Source: Elysia marginata (taxonomy: Eukaryota; Mollusca; Gastropoda; Plakobranchidae). From it: 64,000 nt of DNA. Shown here in pieces: positions 63,801 through 64,000 of the stretch (the first letter of the stretch is position 1; each line of letters starts with the position of its first letter). Position numbers and translations under genes: made by a program. The stretch lies in contig BMAT01001742.1 in assembly GCA_019649035.1 (NCBI GenBank), positions 100,908-164,907 on the forward strand, read 5' to 3'. The notes beneath the pieces were generated by a model that was given only the letters and a program-made list of their open reading frames with translations, had not been told where the DNA came from and ran no database searches.

Positions 63801-63816
63801 GAACAGATGACAAAGA
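5749..63816 (+). CDS. Piezo: Piezo mechanosensitive ion channel, partial (42 candidate exons, both ends outside window)
   Basis: Gene-level entry; exons are listed separately. Piezo proteins form trimeric, three-bladed, membrane-tension-gated non-selective cation channels in the plasma membrane. Conceptual splicing of 42 exons with consistent phases gives about 1,880 residues matching vertebrate PIEZO1/2 in order. Landmarks are [128 protein letters not shown], the PF-x2-E-x6-W signature ([12 protein letters not shown]), MEDIYANIF, and IVKY followed by IIWFPL. Full-length vertebrate Piezos have about 2,500-2,800 residues, so roughly 400 N-terminal and 150-200 C-terminal residues (inner helix, C-terminal domain) should lie outside. 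Molluscs usually carry one Piezo gene; PIEZO1 versus PIEZO2 orthology is not meaningful here. Identification is very secure. Individual microexons are less so. Confidence 0.97.
5809..12747 (+). other. Intron, 6.9 kb
   Basis: AT-rich intron between exons 1 and 2, with many poly-A and poly-T runs. I saw no further exon with both good splice sites and an open phase-0 frame, and no recognisable transposon. Small open frames here (for example 6271-6537 and 9618-9842) have low-complexity, simple-sequence composition. Confidence 0.6.
12748..13017 (+). CDS. Piezo: Piezo exon 2
   Basis: 270 nt, phase 0-0; acceptor tcctcag, donor ATGATG|gtgggt. It encodes a polar Ser/Lys/Arg-rich cytoplasmic linker ([14 protein letters not shown], later [10 protein letters not shown]) followed by the start of a membrane helix, [18 protein letters not shown]. 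The latter matches vertebrate LIMDQSYVCALIAMM closely. The Ser-rich basic linker could be phosphorylated, but no specific site is evident. Confidence 0.95.
13724..13984 (+). CDS. Piezo: Piezo exon 3
   Basis: 261 nt, phase 0-0; acceptor cttaag, donor CAG|gtaact. It begins [16 protein letters not shown], nearly identical to vertebrate [16 protein letters not shown]. It continues through a second helix and the conserved ELPTT motif, ending PCLHLGLQ (vertebrate PCLDLGAM). Blade transmembrane unit. Confidence 0.97.
14717..14846 (+). CDS. Piezo: Piezo exon 4
   Basis: 130 nt, phase 0 in and phase 1 out; acceptor tttcag, donor AAACTAA|gtgagt. It encodes [17 protein letters not shown] (vertebrate LLYTLTFWLLLRQFVKE) and then a charged cytoplasmic segment ending LTFLDKL. 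The dangling A must be completed by the next exon used, which matters for the microexon cluster that follows. Confidence 0.95.
14974..15018. repeat. (ATC)15 microsatellite
   Basis: Fifteen perfect ATC units, 128 bp downstream of the exon 4 donor. On the two strands it produces poly-Ile, poly-Ser and poly-Asp open frames, which are not genes. Confidence 0.97.
16130..16153 (+). CDS. Piezo: Piezo candidate microexon 5 (24 nt)
   Basis: 24 nt; acceptor ttctaacag, donor GTTGAAG|gtaaca; phase 1 in and out. Joined to exon 4 it encodes ISTDVDVE plus one base. It stays open whether followed by 17593 (Asp codon), 20282 (Val codon) or 21679 (Gly codon). An alternative acceptor AG four bases further in would break the frame. 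The segment is in the cytoplasmic loop preceding the KYWIVFC helix, a region of variable length in vertebrate Piezos. No transcript evidence was available. Confidence 0.6.
17593..17628 (+). CDS. Piezo: Piezo candidate microexon 6 (36 nt)
   Basis: 36 nt; acceptor tcacgcag, donor GGATCATT|gtaagt (consensus-like); phase 1 in and out. After exon 5 it reads [12 protein letters not shown] plus a dangling T. The acidic composition matches the DVDVE of exon 5. The dangling T gives Phe with exon 7 but a TGA stop if joined directly to exon 8, so inclusion of exon 7 is required. Confidence 0.62.
18732..18811. repeat. (TAA)n and (TC)n microsatellites
   Basis: TAA units at 18732-18755 and TC units at 18772-18811, separated by a short ATG-containing spacer. 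They produce the SLSLSL frame seen at 18755, which is not a gene. Confidence 0.95.
20282..20335 (+). CDS. Piezo: Piezo candidate exon 7 (54 nt)
   Basis: 54 nt; acceptor tattcgcag, donor TTTGTAG|gtaggc; phase 1 in and out. After exon 6 it encodes [18 protein letters not shown] plus one base, completing Gly with exon 8. It can also follow exon 4 (Ile codon) or exon 5 (Val codon) without a stop. Its mixed polar composition suits a cytoplasmic loop. Not conserved enough to confirm by homology alone. Confidence 0.6.
   Translation, partial: FPRTSRKQLMTARPWYL
21679..21818 (+). CDS. Piezo: Piezo exon 8
   Basis: 140 nt, phase 1 in and 0 out; acceptor ccctgcag, donor TTCCAG|gtaact. It encodes [15 protein letters not shown] and [17 protein letters not shown], matching vertebrate KYWIYVC and YKIVYMFLFLLCLTLFQ. 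Two blade membrane helices. Confidence 0.97.
22264..22412 (+). CDS. Piezo: Piezo exon 9
   Basis: 149 nt, phase 0 in and 2 out; acceptor aactag, donor AAAGT|gtatgt. It encodes [22 protein letters not shown], a membrane helix, then [12 protein letters not shown] (vertebrate YTFQFQDFPAYW). The donor was chosen because the remaining GT plus G of exon 10 restores Val and the conserved LEDIGL frame. Confidence 0.95.
22732..22878 (+). CDS. Piezo: Piezo exon 10
   Basis: 147 nt, phase 2 in and 2 out; acceptor cgtttag, donor TTCAA|gtacgt. It encodes [15 protein letters not shown] and [17 protein letters not shown], matching vertebrate LGDLGLEQF and ILQLHYFHRPFMQLTD. A second, stronger-looking donor lies four bases downstream (gtaaga at 22883). 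Using it would break the frame, so the first is called. Confidence 0.93.
23245..23360 (+). CDS. Piezo: Piezo exon 11 (acidic cytoplasmic linker)
   Basis: 116 nt, phase 2 in and 1 out; acceptor attcacag, donor AAAGCT|gtaaat. It encodes [14 protein letters not shown], then an acidic run ([17 protein letters not shown]). Vertebrate Piezo1 has a Glu/Gln-rich linker at the same place. The donor is not strong, but it is the one that joins the conserved frame of exon 12 as a Ser codon. Confidence 0.85.
23361..25009 (+). other. Intron, 1.65 kb
   Basis: AT-rich intron. It contains a C-rich run at about 24749-24767 and poly-A/poly-T tracts. No exon or recognisable element found. Confidence 0.6.
25010..25158 (+). 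CDS. Piezo: Piezo exon 12
   Basis: 149 nt, phase 1 in and 0 out; acceptor cccatcag, donor AAGGAT|gtaagt. It encodes [46 protein letters not shown], matching vertebrate RVQVFLRRLLELHVFKLVALYTVWVALKE. Its last ~14 bases and donor are duplicated 137 bp downstream. Confidence 0.96.
25145..25370 (+). repeat. Direct duplication of the exon 12 3' end and donor (89-bp copies)
   Basis: Copy 1 spans 25145-25233 (last 14 bp of exon 12, its donor and 75 bp of intron). Copy 2 spans 25282-25370, with about two mismatches in 89 bp. The 48-bp spacer ends with a ~24-bp stretch (25261-25284) that recurs at about 25706-25729, pointing to a template-switching or repair-type rearrangement rather than a simple tandem duplication. 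Confidence 0.9.
25371..27408 (+). other. Intron remainder, 2.0 kb
   Basis: Contains a TIR-like start, CAGTCAAACCTGCC, at 25465-25478 (pogo-like MITE end without a clear partner) and tRNA-like words near 25935 and 26500 that were too weak to call. The rest is unremarkable AT-rich sequence. Confidence 0.5.
27409..27582 (+). CDS. Piezo: Piezo exon 13
   Basis: 174 nt, phase 0-0; acceptor ctcccaag, donor TGTGAT|gtaaga. It encodes [18 protein letters not shown], a helix, then [17 protein letters not shown] (vertebrate IIVCKMLYQLKVVNPQEY). Two membrane helices of the blade. Confidence 0.97.
27583..28694 (+). other. Intron, 1.1 kb
   Basis: AT-rich. Nothing recognisable seen. Confidence 0.6.
28695..28799 (+). 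CDS. Piezo: Piezo exon 14 (extracellular loop with sequons)
   Basis: 105 nt, phase 0-0; acceptor gcctatag, donor CTGCAG|gtaata. It encodes [14 protein letters not shown], then [20 protein letters not shown]. The second part matches vertebrate NWFGVRKGFPNLGYIQNHLQ. Two N-glycosylation sequons (NGT, NQT) sit where vertebrate Piezo1 also has sequons (NCT, NST), in line with an extracellular loop. Confidence 0.96.
28800..29262 (+). other. Intron, 463 bp
   Basis: AT-rich. Nothing recognisable seen. Confidence 0.6.
29263..29463 (+). CDS. Piezo: Piezo exon 15
   Basis: 201 nt, phase 0-0; acceptor tttttcag, donor CTGGAG|gttaga. It encodes [19 protein letters not shown], a charged cytoplasmic stretch, and [18 protein letters not shown]. 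The end closely matches vertebrate [16 protein letters not shown]. Confidence 0.97.
29593..29669. repeat. 27-bp hairpin (inverted repeat with 23-nt loop)
   Basis: The arm at 29593-29619 (starts CTGCCCTTACCAATC) and the arm at 29643-29669 are complementary over 27 bp with one mismatch. The loop is 29620-29642. A diverged copy of the core lies at about 36045-36102, which suggests a small dispersed fold-back family (MITE-like). Confidence 0.85.
29670..30592 (+). other. Intron remainder
   Basis: AT-rich. Nothing recognisable beyond the hairpin immediately upstream. Confidence 0.55.
30593..30794 (+). CDS. Piezo: Piezo exon 16
   Basis: 202 nt, phase 0 in and 1 out; acceptor ctcttcag, donor GTGTCA|gtaagt. 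It encodes [21 protein letters not shown], then [18 protein letters not shown] and [12 protein letters not shown] (vertebrate RLWPNYCLFLALF and YLLCLGMPPALC). Confidence 0.96.
30795..32823 (+). other. Intron, 2.0 kb, with a SINE
   Basis: AT-rich intron. A tRNA-derived SINE occupies about 32303-32620 (separate entry). Nothing else recognisable. Confidence 0.6.
32303..32620 (+). mobile_element. tRNA-derived SINE (approximate ends)
   Basis: The 5' part resembles a tRNA gene with an A-box match TGGTCAAGTGG (32310-32320) and a B-box-like GTGTTTGAGCC (32352-32362), about 32 bp apart. A body follows with AAATGCGTACCGGGC near 32440-32454, resembling the AAATGGGTACCGG word of several animal SINEs, and a tail with GAGCGCTTAGATC. 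It does not look like a functional tRNA gene. No clear target-site duplication was found, so the ends are approximate. Confidence 0.6.
32824..32922 (+). CDS. Piezo: Piezo exon 17
   Basis: 99 nt, phase 1 in and 1 out; acceptor tcctcag, donor CTCATTG|gtttgt. It encodes [25 protein letters not shown] and GHFLI, matching vertebrate DYPW and IKWLYLPDFF and SDFLLLL. Confidence 0.94.
33299..33464 (+). CDS. Piezo: Piezo exon 18
   Basis: 166 nt, phase 1 in and 2 out; acceptor ttcaccag, donor CCAAAA|gtacgt. It encodes [19 protein letters not shown], then an acidic cytoplasmic loop ending [11 protein letters not shown] (vertebrate DFLLLLCASQQWQVFSAE and VPNFIHCRSY). Confidence 0.94.
33762..33936. mobile_element. 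Short pogo-like MITE (175 bp)
   Basis: It begins CAGTAGAACCC and its reverse complement begins CAGTGAAAGCCC. Both ends are flanked by TA (33760-33761 and 33937-33938). It lies in the 773-bp intron between exons 18 and 19 and has no coding capacity. The imperfect TIRs suggest an old insertion. Confidence 0.55.
34238..34423 (+). CDS. Piezo: Piezo exon 19
   Basis: 186 nt, phase 2 in and 2 out; acceptor tctacag, donor CAAAAT|gtgagt. It encodes [38 protein letters not shown] and a further hydrophobic stretch ending [11 protein letters not shown]. The [13 protein letters not shown] motif matches vertebrate FVTGATRISIFGL. Confidence 0.97.
34424..35494 (+). other. Intron, 1.07 kb
   Basis: AT-rich. 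It has several TCTAGATC-like words around 35086-35270. No exon or element that I can support. Confidence 0.55.
35495..35552 (+). CDS. Piezo: Piezo exon 20
   Basis: 58 nt, phase 2 in and 0 out; acceptor tttttcag, donor TTACAG|gtattc. It encodes [19 protein letters not shown], equivalent to vertebrate WDCLILYNVTVIISKNML. One membrane helix. Confidence 0.94.
35891..35996 (+). CDS. Piezo: Piezo exon 21
   Basis: 106 nt, phase 0 in and 1 out; acceptor ctctctag, donor CAGCAA|gtaagt. It encodes [34 protein letters not shown], matching vertebrate LACVFVEQMQTGFCWVIQLFSLVC. Confidence 0.95.
35997..37005 (+). other. Intron, 1.0 kb, with diverged hairpin copy
   Basis: At about 36045-36102 is a diverged relative of the hairpin at 29593-29669, sharing CAATCAAAGT and TATCTGCAGTG. 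The rest is AT-rich with nothing recognisable. Confidence 0.55.
37006..37162 (+). CDS. Piezo: Piezo exon 22
   Basis: 157 nt, phase 1 in and 2 out; acceptor gtgaccag, donor TTTCAAA|gtaagc. It encodes [36 protein letters not shown] and [14 protein letters not shown]. This matches vertebrate IIWDSVCFFFLLLQRRVFLSHYY and the beginning of the intracellular beam. Confidence 0.97.
37360..37520 (+). CDS. Piezo: Piezo exon 23 (beam)
   Basis: 161 nt, phase 2 in and 1 out; acceptor attttcag, donor TTCCAAG|gtaaat. It encodes a long, highly charged helix: [20 protein letters not shown], then a Lys-rich run to EEHFQ. This is the intracellular beam, the lever under the blade in vertebrate Piezo1 structures. 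It is Lys-rich and likely a single continuous helix. Confidence 0.95.
37521..38919 (+). other. Intron, 1.4 kb
   Basis: AT-rich. Nothing recognisable seen. Confidence 0.6.
38920..39047 (+). CDS. Piezo: Piezo exon 24 (latch region)
   Basis: 128 nt, phase 1 in and 0 out; acceptor cttatcag, donor TTACAA|gtatga. It encodes [18 protein letters not shown], then a polar Ser/Pro-rich tail. [12 protein letters not shown] matches vertebrate IHSGDYFLFESD, near the lateral plug and latch that controls the side portals in mouse Piezo1. Confidence 0.94.
39273..39323. other. Assembly gap (51 N)
   Basis: Run of N. The true length is unknown. It lies in an intron about 185 bp upstream of the LINE. Confidence 0.99.
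39508..40425 (-). CDS. LINE reverse transcriptase segment (inverted part)
   Basis: About 305 residues from [20 protein letters not shown] onward. It shows RT motif B-like [19 protein letters not shown], the catalytic box as HEDDFAIW (normally YADD or FADD), then [16 protein letters not shown] and the downstream thumb and connection region to NPTHPLYNI. The frame starts inside the RT domain (fingers and endonuclease missing) and runs on to the target site. Residues upstream of SNLQ (to 40506) are antisense of the RNase H part and not real. The YA-to-HE change at the catalytic box would probably disable RT; the second and third Asp are kept. Confidence 0.85.
   Translation of the reverse strand, partial: FSSNLQSNIQGTMYKWISNFLHNRTARVKLDGKYYSKQVIMKEGVPQGSAISPTLFLVYINNITSAITPYVKHTLHEDDFAIWSTAEYTTTAKVGVQATVDKVFKWSQDWGLTINLNKTVTTKFSLKTKERDVTLTMNGQPLPTEDTPTFLGITLDKRLTWKPHIQKINQKAIRRSQIMKKLSSTKWGANSKILRQVYQGYIRPVMEYASPAWSTAATSNLTSLSKTQNQNLRIVLGAIESTPIKELHKQAETDTLENRREQRTLTLYEKSKRNPTHPLYNISREKTKKQIEIKKKPQPCNERKI
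39509..41422 (+). mobile_element. LINE (I/Nimb-type, RNase H-bearing), 5'-inverted truncated copy, 1.9 kb
   Basis: Bounded by an 11-bp direct repeat GGGACATTCTT at 39498-39508 and 41423-41433, a target-site duplication. The right part (about 40415-41422, + strand) carries RNase H, a CECG...H...C knuckle and a GAA-repeat 3' tail (about 41410-41422). The left part (39509 to about 40415) carries reverse transcriptase on the - strand. One insertion with its 5' half flipped fits twin priming. Open frames on both sides are long, so the copy is fairly young. RNase H after RT points to the I-group of LINEs; the exact clade is not certain. Confidence 0.88.
40420..41398 (+). CDS. LINE RNase H and C-terminal knuckle
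   Basis: About 325 residues to the stop at 41396-41398. RNase H motifs in order: HIYTDRSSD (first Asp; the usual TDGS Gly is Arg), [11 protein letters not shown] (Glu), [10 protein letters not shown] (Asp), [21 protein letters not shown] (His, Asp). After about 100 residues comes [19 protein letters not shown], a Cys/His knuckle common in these LINEs. The apparent Met at 40328 lies in antisense RT sequence, so the real frame enters from the inversion junction. Confidence 0.88.
42920..42985 (+). CDS. Piezo: Piezo exon 25 (66 nt)
   Basis: 66 nt, phase 0-0; acceptor atcaccaag, donor CAACAG|gtgatt. It encodes [22 protein letters not shown], positioned like vertebrate AFQLAYQAWVTNAQAVLRRR. Length divisible by three and phase 0-0 would allow skipping. 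It lies in the plug/latch region, where mouse Piezo1 is known to have a spliced exon. Homology is modest. Confidence 0.75.
42986..44046 (+). other. Intron, 1.06 kb
   Basis: AT-rich. Nothing recognisable seen. Confidence 0.6.
44047..44122 (+). CDS. Piezo: Piezo exon 26 (acidic linker, two possible donors)
   Basis: 76 nt with the distal donor CCCCCAA|gtaata, phase 0 in and 1 out; acceptor ttttcaag. It encodes [20 protein letters not shown] and ETEPP. A proximal donor at 44081 (GGATG|gtaaaa) is in the same phase and would remove 14 acidic codons. Vertebrate Piezo1 has an acidic Glu/Pro-rich linker here. Confidence 0.75.
44123..44699 (+). other. Intron, 577 bp
   Basis: AT-rich. Nothing recognisable seen. 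Confidence 0.6.
44700..44857 (+). CDS. Piezo: Piezo exon 27 (clasp region)
   Basis: 158 nt, phase 1 in and 0 out; acceptor gtctccag, donor ATCGTG|gtatgt. It encodes [51 protein letters not shown]. The layout matches vertebrate RVLSTAQFLWMLGQALVDEL and following basic helix with LLTQELLQ (clasp). Confidence 0.94.
45551..45609 (+). CDS. Piezo: Piezo exon 28
   Basis: 59 nt, phase 0 in and 2 out; acceptor cttttcag, donor GTTGT|gtaagt. It encodes [19 protein letters not shown], a polar cytoplasmic linker with little conservation. Supported by both splice sites and by frame continuity with exons 27 and 29. Confidence 0.8.
45610..47165 (+). other. Intron, 1.56 kb
   Basis: AT-rich. Nothing recognisable seen. 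Confidence 0.6.
47166..47228 (+). CDS. Piezo: Piezo exon 29
   Basis: 63 nt, phase 2 in and 2 out; acceptor accctcag, donor CACATCAG|gtaata. It encodes [20 protein letters not shown], an acidic linker. Length divisible by three: skipping it would join GT to C of exon 30 and keep an open frame (Val codon), so it could be a cassette. Confidence 0.8.
47229..47929 (+). other. Intron, 701 bp
   Basis: AT-rich. A 29-nt exon-like segment at 47517-47545 was considered and rejected. Nothing else seen. Confidence 0.6.
47930..48197 (+). CDS. Piezo: Piezo exon 30
   Basis: 268 nt, phase 2 in and 0 out; acceptor taacctag, donor GTTGAG|gtgagt. It encodes [11 protein letters not shown], then [27 protein letters not shown], then [22 protein letters not shown]. 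This matches vertebrate AAHSELLCYFIIILNHM and LVLPVLVFLWAMLSIPRPSKRFW. Confidence 0.97.
48198..48624 (+). other. Intron, 427 bp
   Basis: AT-rich. Nothing recognisable seen. Confidence 0.6.
48625..48801 (+). CDS. Piezo: Piezo exon 31
   Basis: 177 nt, phase 0-0; acceptor ttttaag, donor CTCAGG|gtaagt. It encodes [46 protein letters not shown], close to vertebrate [27 protein letters not shown] and LVQLMALFFHRSQLL. Confidence 0.97.
48802..49619 (+). other. Intron, 818 bp
   Basis: AT-rich. Nothing recognisable seen. Confidence 0.6.
49620..49703 (+). CDS. Piezo: Piezo exon 32
   Basis: 84 nt, phase 0-0; acceptor ccctccag, donor GTAGAT|gtaagt. It encodes [32 protein letters not shown] corresponds to vertebrate CYGLW. 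The rest is an acidic cytoplasmic linker, much shorter than the vertebrate one. Confidence 0.93.
49704..50245 (+). other. Intron, 542 bp
   Basis: AT-rich. Nothing recognisable seen. Confidence 0.6.
50246..50307 (+). CDS. Piezo: Piezo exon 33
   Basis: 62 nt, phase 0 in and 2 out; acceptor taattaaag, donor AAGCAGG|gtgagt. It encodes [20 protein letters not shown], an acidic linker continuing exon 32. Called on splice sites and frame rather than conservation. Confidence 0.8.
50308..51351 (+). other. Intron, 1.04 kb
   Basis: AT-rich. Nothing recognisable seen. Confidence 0.6.
51352..51505 (+). CDS. Piezo: Piezo exon 34
   Basis: 154 nt, phase 2 in and 0 out; acceptor tctaatag, donor CCAGCT|gtaagt. 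It encodes [49 protein letters not shown]. This matches vertebrate FFHDILHTKYRAATDVYALMFLADVV and IFGFWAFGK. Confidence 0.96.
51506..52589 (+). other. Intron, 1.08 kb
   Basis: AT-rich. Nothing recognisable seen. Confidence 0.6.
52590..52613 (+). CDS. Piezo: Piezo candidate microexon 35 (24 nt)
   Basis: 24 nt, phase 0-0; acceptor tctcatcag, donor AATAAG|gtacaa. It encodes AGVSLLNK. It can be included or skipped without changing frame. Without it, exons 34-36 read FGPA-ATTGDGD, which fits the vertebrate spacing (FGKHSAATDITSSL) better, so it is probably a cassette. The intron to exon 36 is only 68 nt. Confidence 0.6.
52682..52896 (+). CDS. Piezo: Piezo exon 36
   Basis: 215 nt, phase 0 in and 2 out; acceptor atctgcag, donor ACCGAGAG|gtaaga. 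It encodes [41 protein letters not shown] and [15 protein letters not shown]. Nearly the same as vertebrate FLVMLLIQFSTMVVDRALYLRKTVLGK and IHLWMFFILPAVTER. Confidence 0.98.
52897..53856 (+). other. Intron, 960 bp
   Basis: AT-rich. Nothing recognisable seen. Confidence 0.6.
53857..54015 (+). CDS. Piezo: Piezo exon 37
   Basis: 159 nt, phase 2 in and 2 out; acceptor ctttccag, donor CAAAGG|gtgatt. It encodes [53 protein letters not shown]. Matches vertebrate [46 protein letters not shown] almost residue for residue. Confidence 0.98.
54185..54875 (+). repeat. Tandem repeat, three copies (units of 250, 208 and ~233 bp)
   Basis: Units start at about 54185, 54435 and 54643. Each begins AGGCTTTT, contains CATTATACTTAAGATGTCC, TTTGCTCAAGAGTCGC and GCTATGTTCGGCTTTCAT, and ends GGACCCAATGTAGGCCTA. 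Unit 2 lacks an internal ~45-bp piece present in unit 1 (and shorter in unit 3), and the T-run length varies. It lies in the intron between exons 37 and 38. No coding potential. Confidence 0.95.
54876..55217 (+). other. Intron remainder after tandem repeat
   Basis: Non-repetitive AT-rich intron sequence. Nothing recognisable. Confidence 0.6.
55218..55365 (+). CDS. Piezo: Piezo exon 38 (anchor, PF-x2-E-x6-W signature)
   Basis: 148 nt, phase 2 in and 0 out; acceptor tcgacag, donor GAGAAG|gtatga. It encodes [61 protein letters not shown] fits the Piezo signature PF-x2-E-x6-W, located in the anchor that links the blades to the pore. The second half matches vertebrate [20 protein letters not shown]. 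Confidence 0.98.
55980..56640 (+). mobile_element. Decayed LINE reverse-transcriptase remnant
   Basis: The translated stretch [20 protein letters not shown], then [20 protein letters not shown] and [20 protein letters not shown], resembles the C-terminal RT region of RTE/CR1-like LINEs (pattern W-NL-LN-KTKE-DFR followed by FKYLG). A frame change then gives [15 protein letters not shown], the usual next block. Later pieces ([10 protein letters not shown] near 56476) fit the end of such an ORF. Old, several breaks, no clear ends. Confidence 0.6.
56641..57109 (+). other. Intron remainder, 469 bp
   Basis: AT-rich. Nothing recognisable seen. Confidence 0.6.
57110..57388 (+). CDS. Piezo: Piezo exon 39 (outer helix and start of cap)
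   Basis: 279 nt, phase 0-0; acceptor ctaaacag, donor GACCGG|gtaaaa. It encodes [40 protein letters not shown] (outer helix), then the start of the extracellular cap with [14 protein letters not shown] (vertebrate DVTVTLKLGGYEPLF). The first helix matches vertebrate IVKYGMGGLIILFLIAIIWFPLLFMS. Confidence 0.97.
58491..58568 (+). repeat. 26-bp minisatellite, three units
   Basis: Three consecutive 26-bp units at 58491, 58517 and 58543, each GTTAGGATT-C/G-C-A/T-GTTATTTGGATT. Units 2 and 3 differ only at the penultimate base. Confidence 0.95.
58980..60386 (+). promoter_or_regulatory. Possible internal promoter region
   Basis: Bases 58980-59420 are visibly richer in CG dinucleotides and GC than neighbouring intron (for example around 59028, 59265 and 59420) and contain a CRE-like TGACGT at 59315-59320. 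A potential first exon with an ATG follows at 60387. No TATA box in a convincing place. The inference rests on composition and on the frame of the downstream ATG exon only. Confidence 0.3.
60087..60348. repeat. CT microsatellite containing a 240-N assembly gap
   Basis: CT repeats flank the run of N at 60103-60342 on both sides, so the gap is most likely an unresolved (CT)n array. Translated frames with X residues here are artefacts. Confidence 0.9.
60387..60416 (+). CDS. Possible alternative first exon of a short Piezo isoform
   Basis: ATG at 60387 with A at -3, an in-frame TGA at 60366-60368, and a donor GTGCAG|gtatta after ten codons ([10 protein letters not shown]). The donor is phase 0, the phase exon 40 needs, giving [20 protein letters not shown]. 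The product would have cap, inner helix and C-terminal domain only. The match of phase has a one-in-three chance of being accidental, and there is no transcript support. Confidence 0.3.
60417..60912 (+). other. Intron, 496 bp, before exon 40
   Basis: AT-rich. Nothing recognisable seen. Confidence 0.6.
60913..61082 (+). CDS. Piezo: Piezo exon 40 (cap)
   Basis: 170 nt, phase 0 in and 2 out; acceptor atcctcag, donor TTCACAAG|gtgggt. It encodes [51 protein letters not shown]. It matches vertebrate AMQFISQYSPEDIVTAQIEG, ALWRISPPSRAQMKREL and ADITLRFTWNF in the extracellular cap (CED). Confidence 0.96.
61083..63073 (+). other. Intron, 2.0 kb
   Basis: AT-rich, with a locally GC-richer segment at about 62255-62415 whose ends share a short inverted repeat (TAACTTCTCA). 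This is too weak to call an element. No exon seen. Confidence 0.55.
63074..63199 (+). CDS. Piezo: Piezo exon 41 (cap)
   Basis: 126 nt, phase 2 in and 2 out; acceptor tttttcag, donor GAATCTGT|gtaagc. It encodes [40 protein letters not shown]. The segment lines up with the vertebrate cap (NSTARRQLASLLEGTSDQSVVIP), with [14 protein letters not shown] for LASLLEGTSDQSV. Confidence 0.92.
63200..63736 (+). other. Intron, 537 bp
   Basis: AT-rich. Nothing recognisable seen. Confidence 0.6.
63737..63816 (+). CDS. Piezo: Piezo exon 42 (cap)
   Basis: 80 nt, phase 2 in and 1 out; acceptor ttccacag, donor ACAAAGA|gtatgc. It encodes [26 protein letters not shown], matching vertebrate VVIPNLFPKYIRAPNGPEAN. 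The rest of the cap, the inner helix and the C-terminal domain must lie beyond 64000. Confidence 0.92.
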
Positions 63817-64000
63817 GTATGCCTGTTTTTGTTAGTTTCTAAAAACTAAATTTTTATTCTCTGATACCCGTTTATTTTTTTACACATAGCAATTTTTCAC
63901 CTGTCTTTGTCTGCTTTAGAGTGTATTAAATACAAAATAAGGCATATAATAGTGTCAATCAATACTTGCTTGAAAAAAATTAAATTTCTTGTTCCAACTA
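63817..64000 (+). other. Start of next intron
   Basis: AT-rich sequence after the exon 42 donor. No exon before the window ends. Confidence 0.7.

Noticed and set aside
1-64000. CRISPR arrays, operons, LTR elements, tRNA or rRNA genes
   Set aside because: None seen. The window is eukaryotic intragenic sequence, and no long terminal repeats or gag/pol-type frames other than the LINE were found.

Overview
The window is an AT-rich, intron-rich animal nuclear sequence. It lies entirely inside one gene on the + strand, a Piezo mechanosensitive cation channel. Phase-consistent splicing gives 42 candidate exons from 5749 to 63816, about 5.65 kb of coding sequence or roughly 1,880 codons. They match vertebrate PIEZO1/2 in unbroken order, from the cytoplasmic linker before the '[17 protein letters not shown]' block to the middle of the extracellular cap. 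The first ~400 residues lie upstream. The end of the cap, the pore-lining inner helix and the C-terminal domain lie downstream. No second protein-coding host gene, tRNA or rRNA was found. The protein divergence, the intron sizes, an RNase H-bearing LINE of the I/Nimb type and tRNA-derived SINE features suggest a lophotrochozoan, most likely a mollusc (inference). Two runs of N (39273-39323 and 60103-60342) show a draft assembly.

Layout: 1-5748 is upstream intron with a fold-back repeat and a 746-bp pogo-like non-autonomous DNA transposon. 5749-14846 holds exons 1-4. 14847-21678 is a 6.8-kb interval with three symmetric phase-1 microexons and a weaker fourth candidate. 21679-39047 holds exons 8-24: the blade, the extracellular loop with N-glycosylation sequons, the beam and the latch. 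The intron 39048-42919 carries a 1.9-kb LINE whose 5' half is inverted, flanked by an 11-bp target-site duplication. 42920-57388 holds exons 25-39: plug/latch, clasp, last blade helices, anchor with the PF-x2-E-x6-W signature, and outer helix. 57389-60912 is an intron with a CpG-richer island and a possible alternative first exon in frame with exon 40. 60913-63816 holds exons 40-42, the cap.

The most interesting material is splicing architecture. It comprises a set of in-frame microexons in one cytoplasmic loop, with a built-in stop if one of them is joined to the wrong neighbour; a 24-nt microexon 68 nt from the next exon; paired donors in exons 10 and 26; a duplicated exon-12 donor; and a possible internal promoter for a cap-and-pore-only protein. 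Repeat biology adds a twin-primed LINE, a MITE with five copies of an 18-bp motif, a hairpin family and a 208-250-bp tandem triplication. All exon calls come from reading splice sites, frame and recalled Piezo protein sequence. No alignment or transcript data were available.
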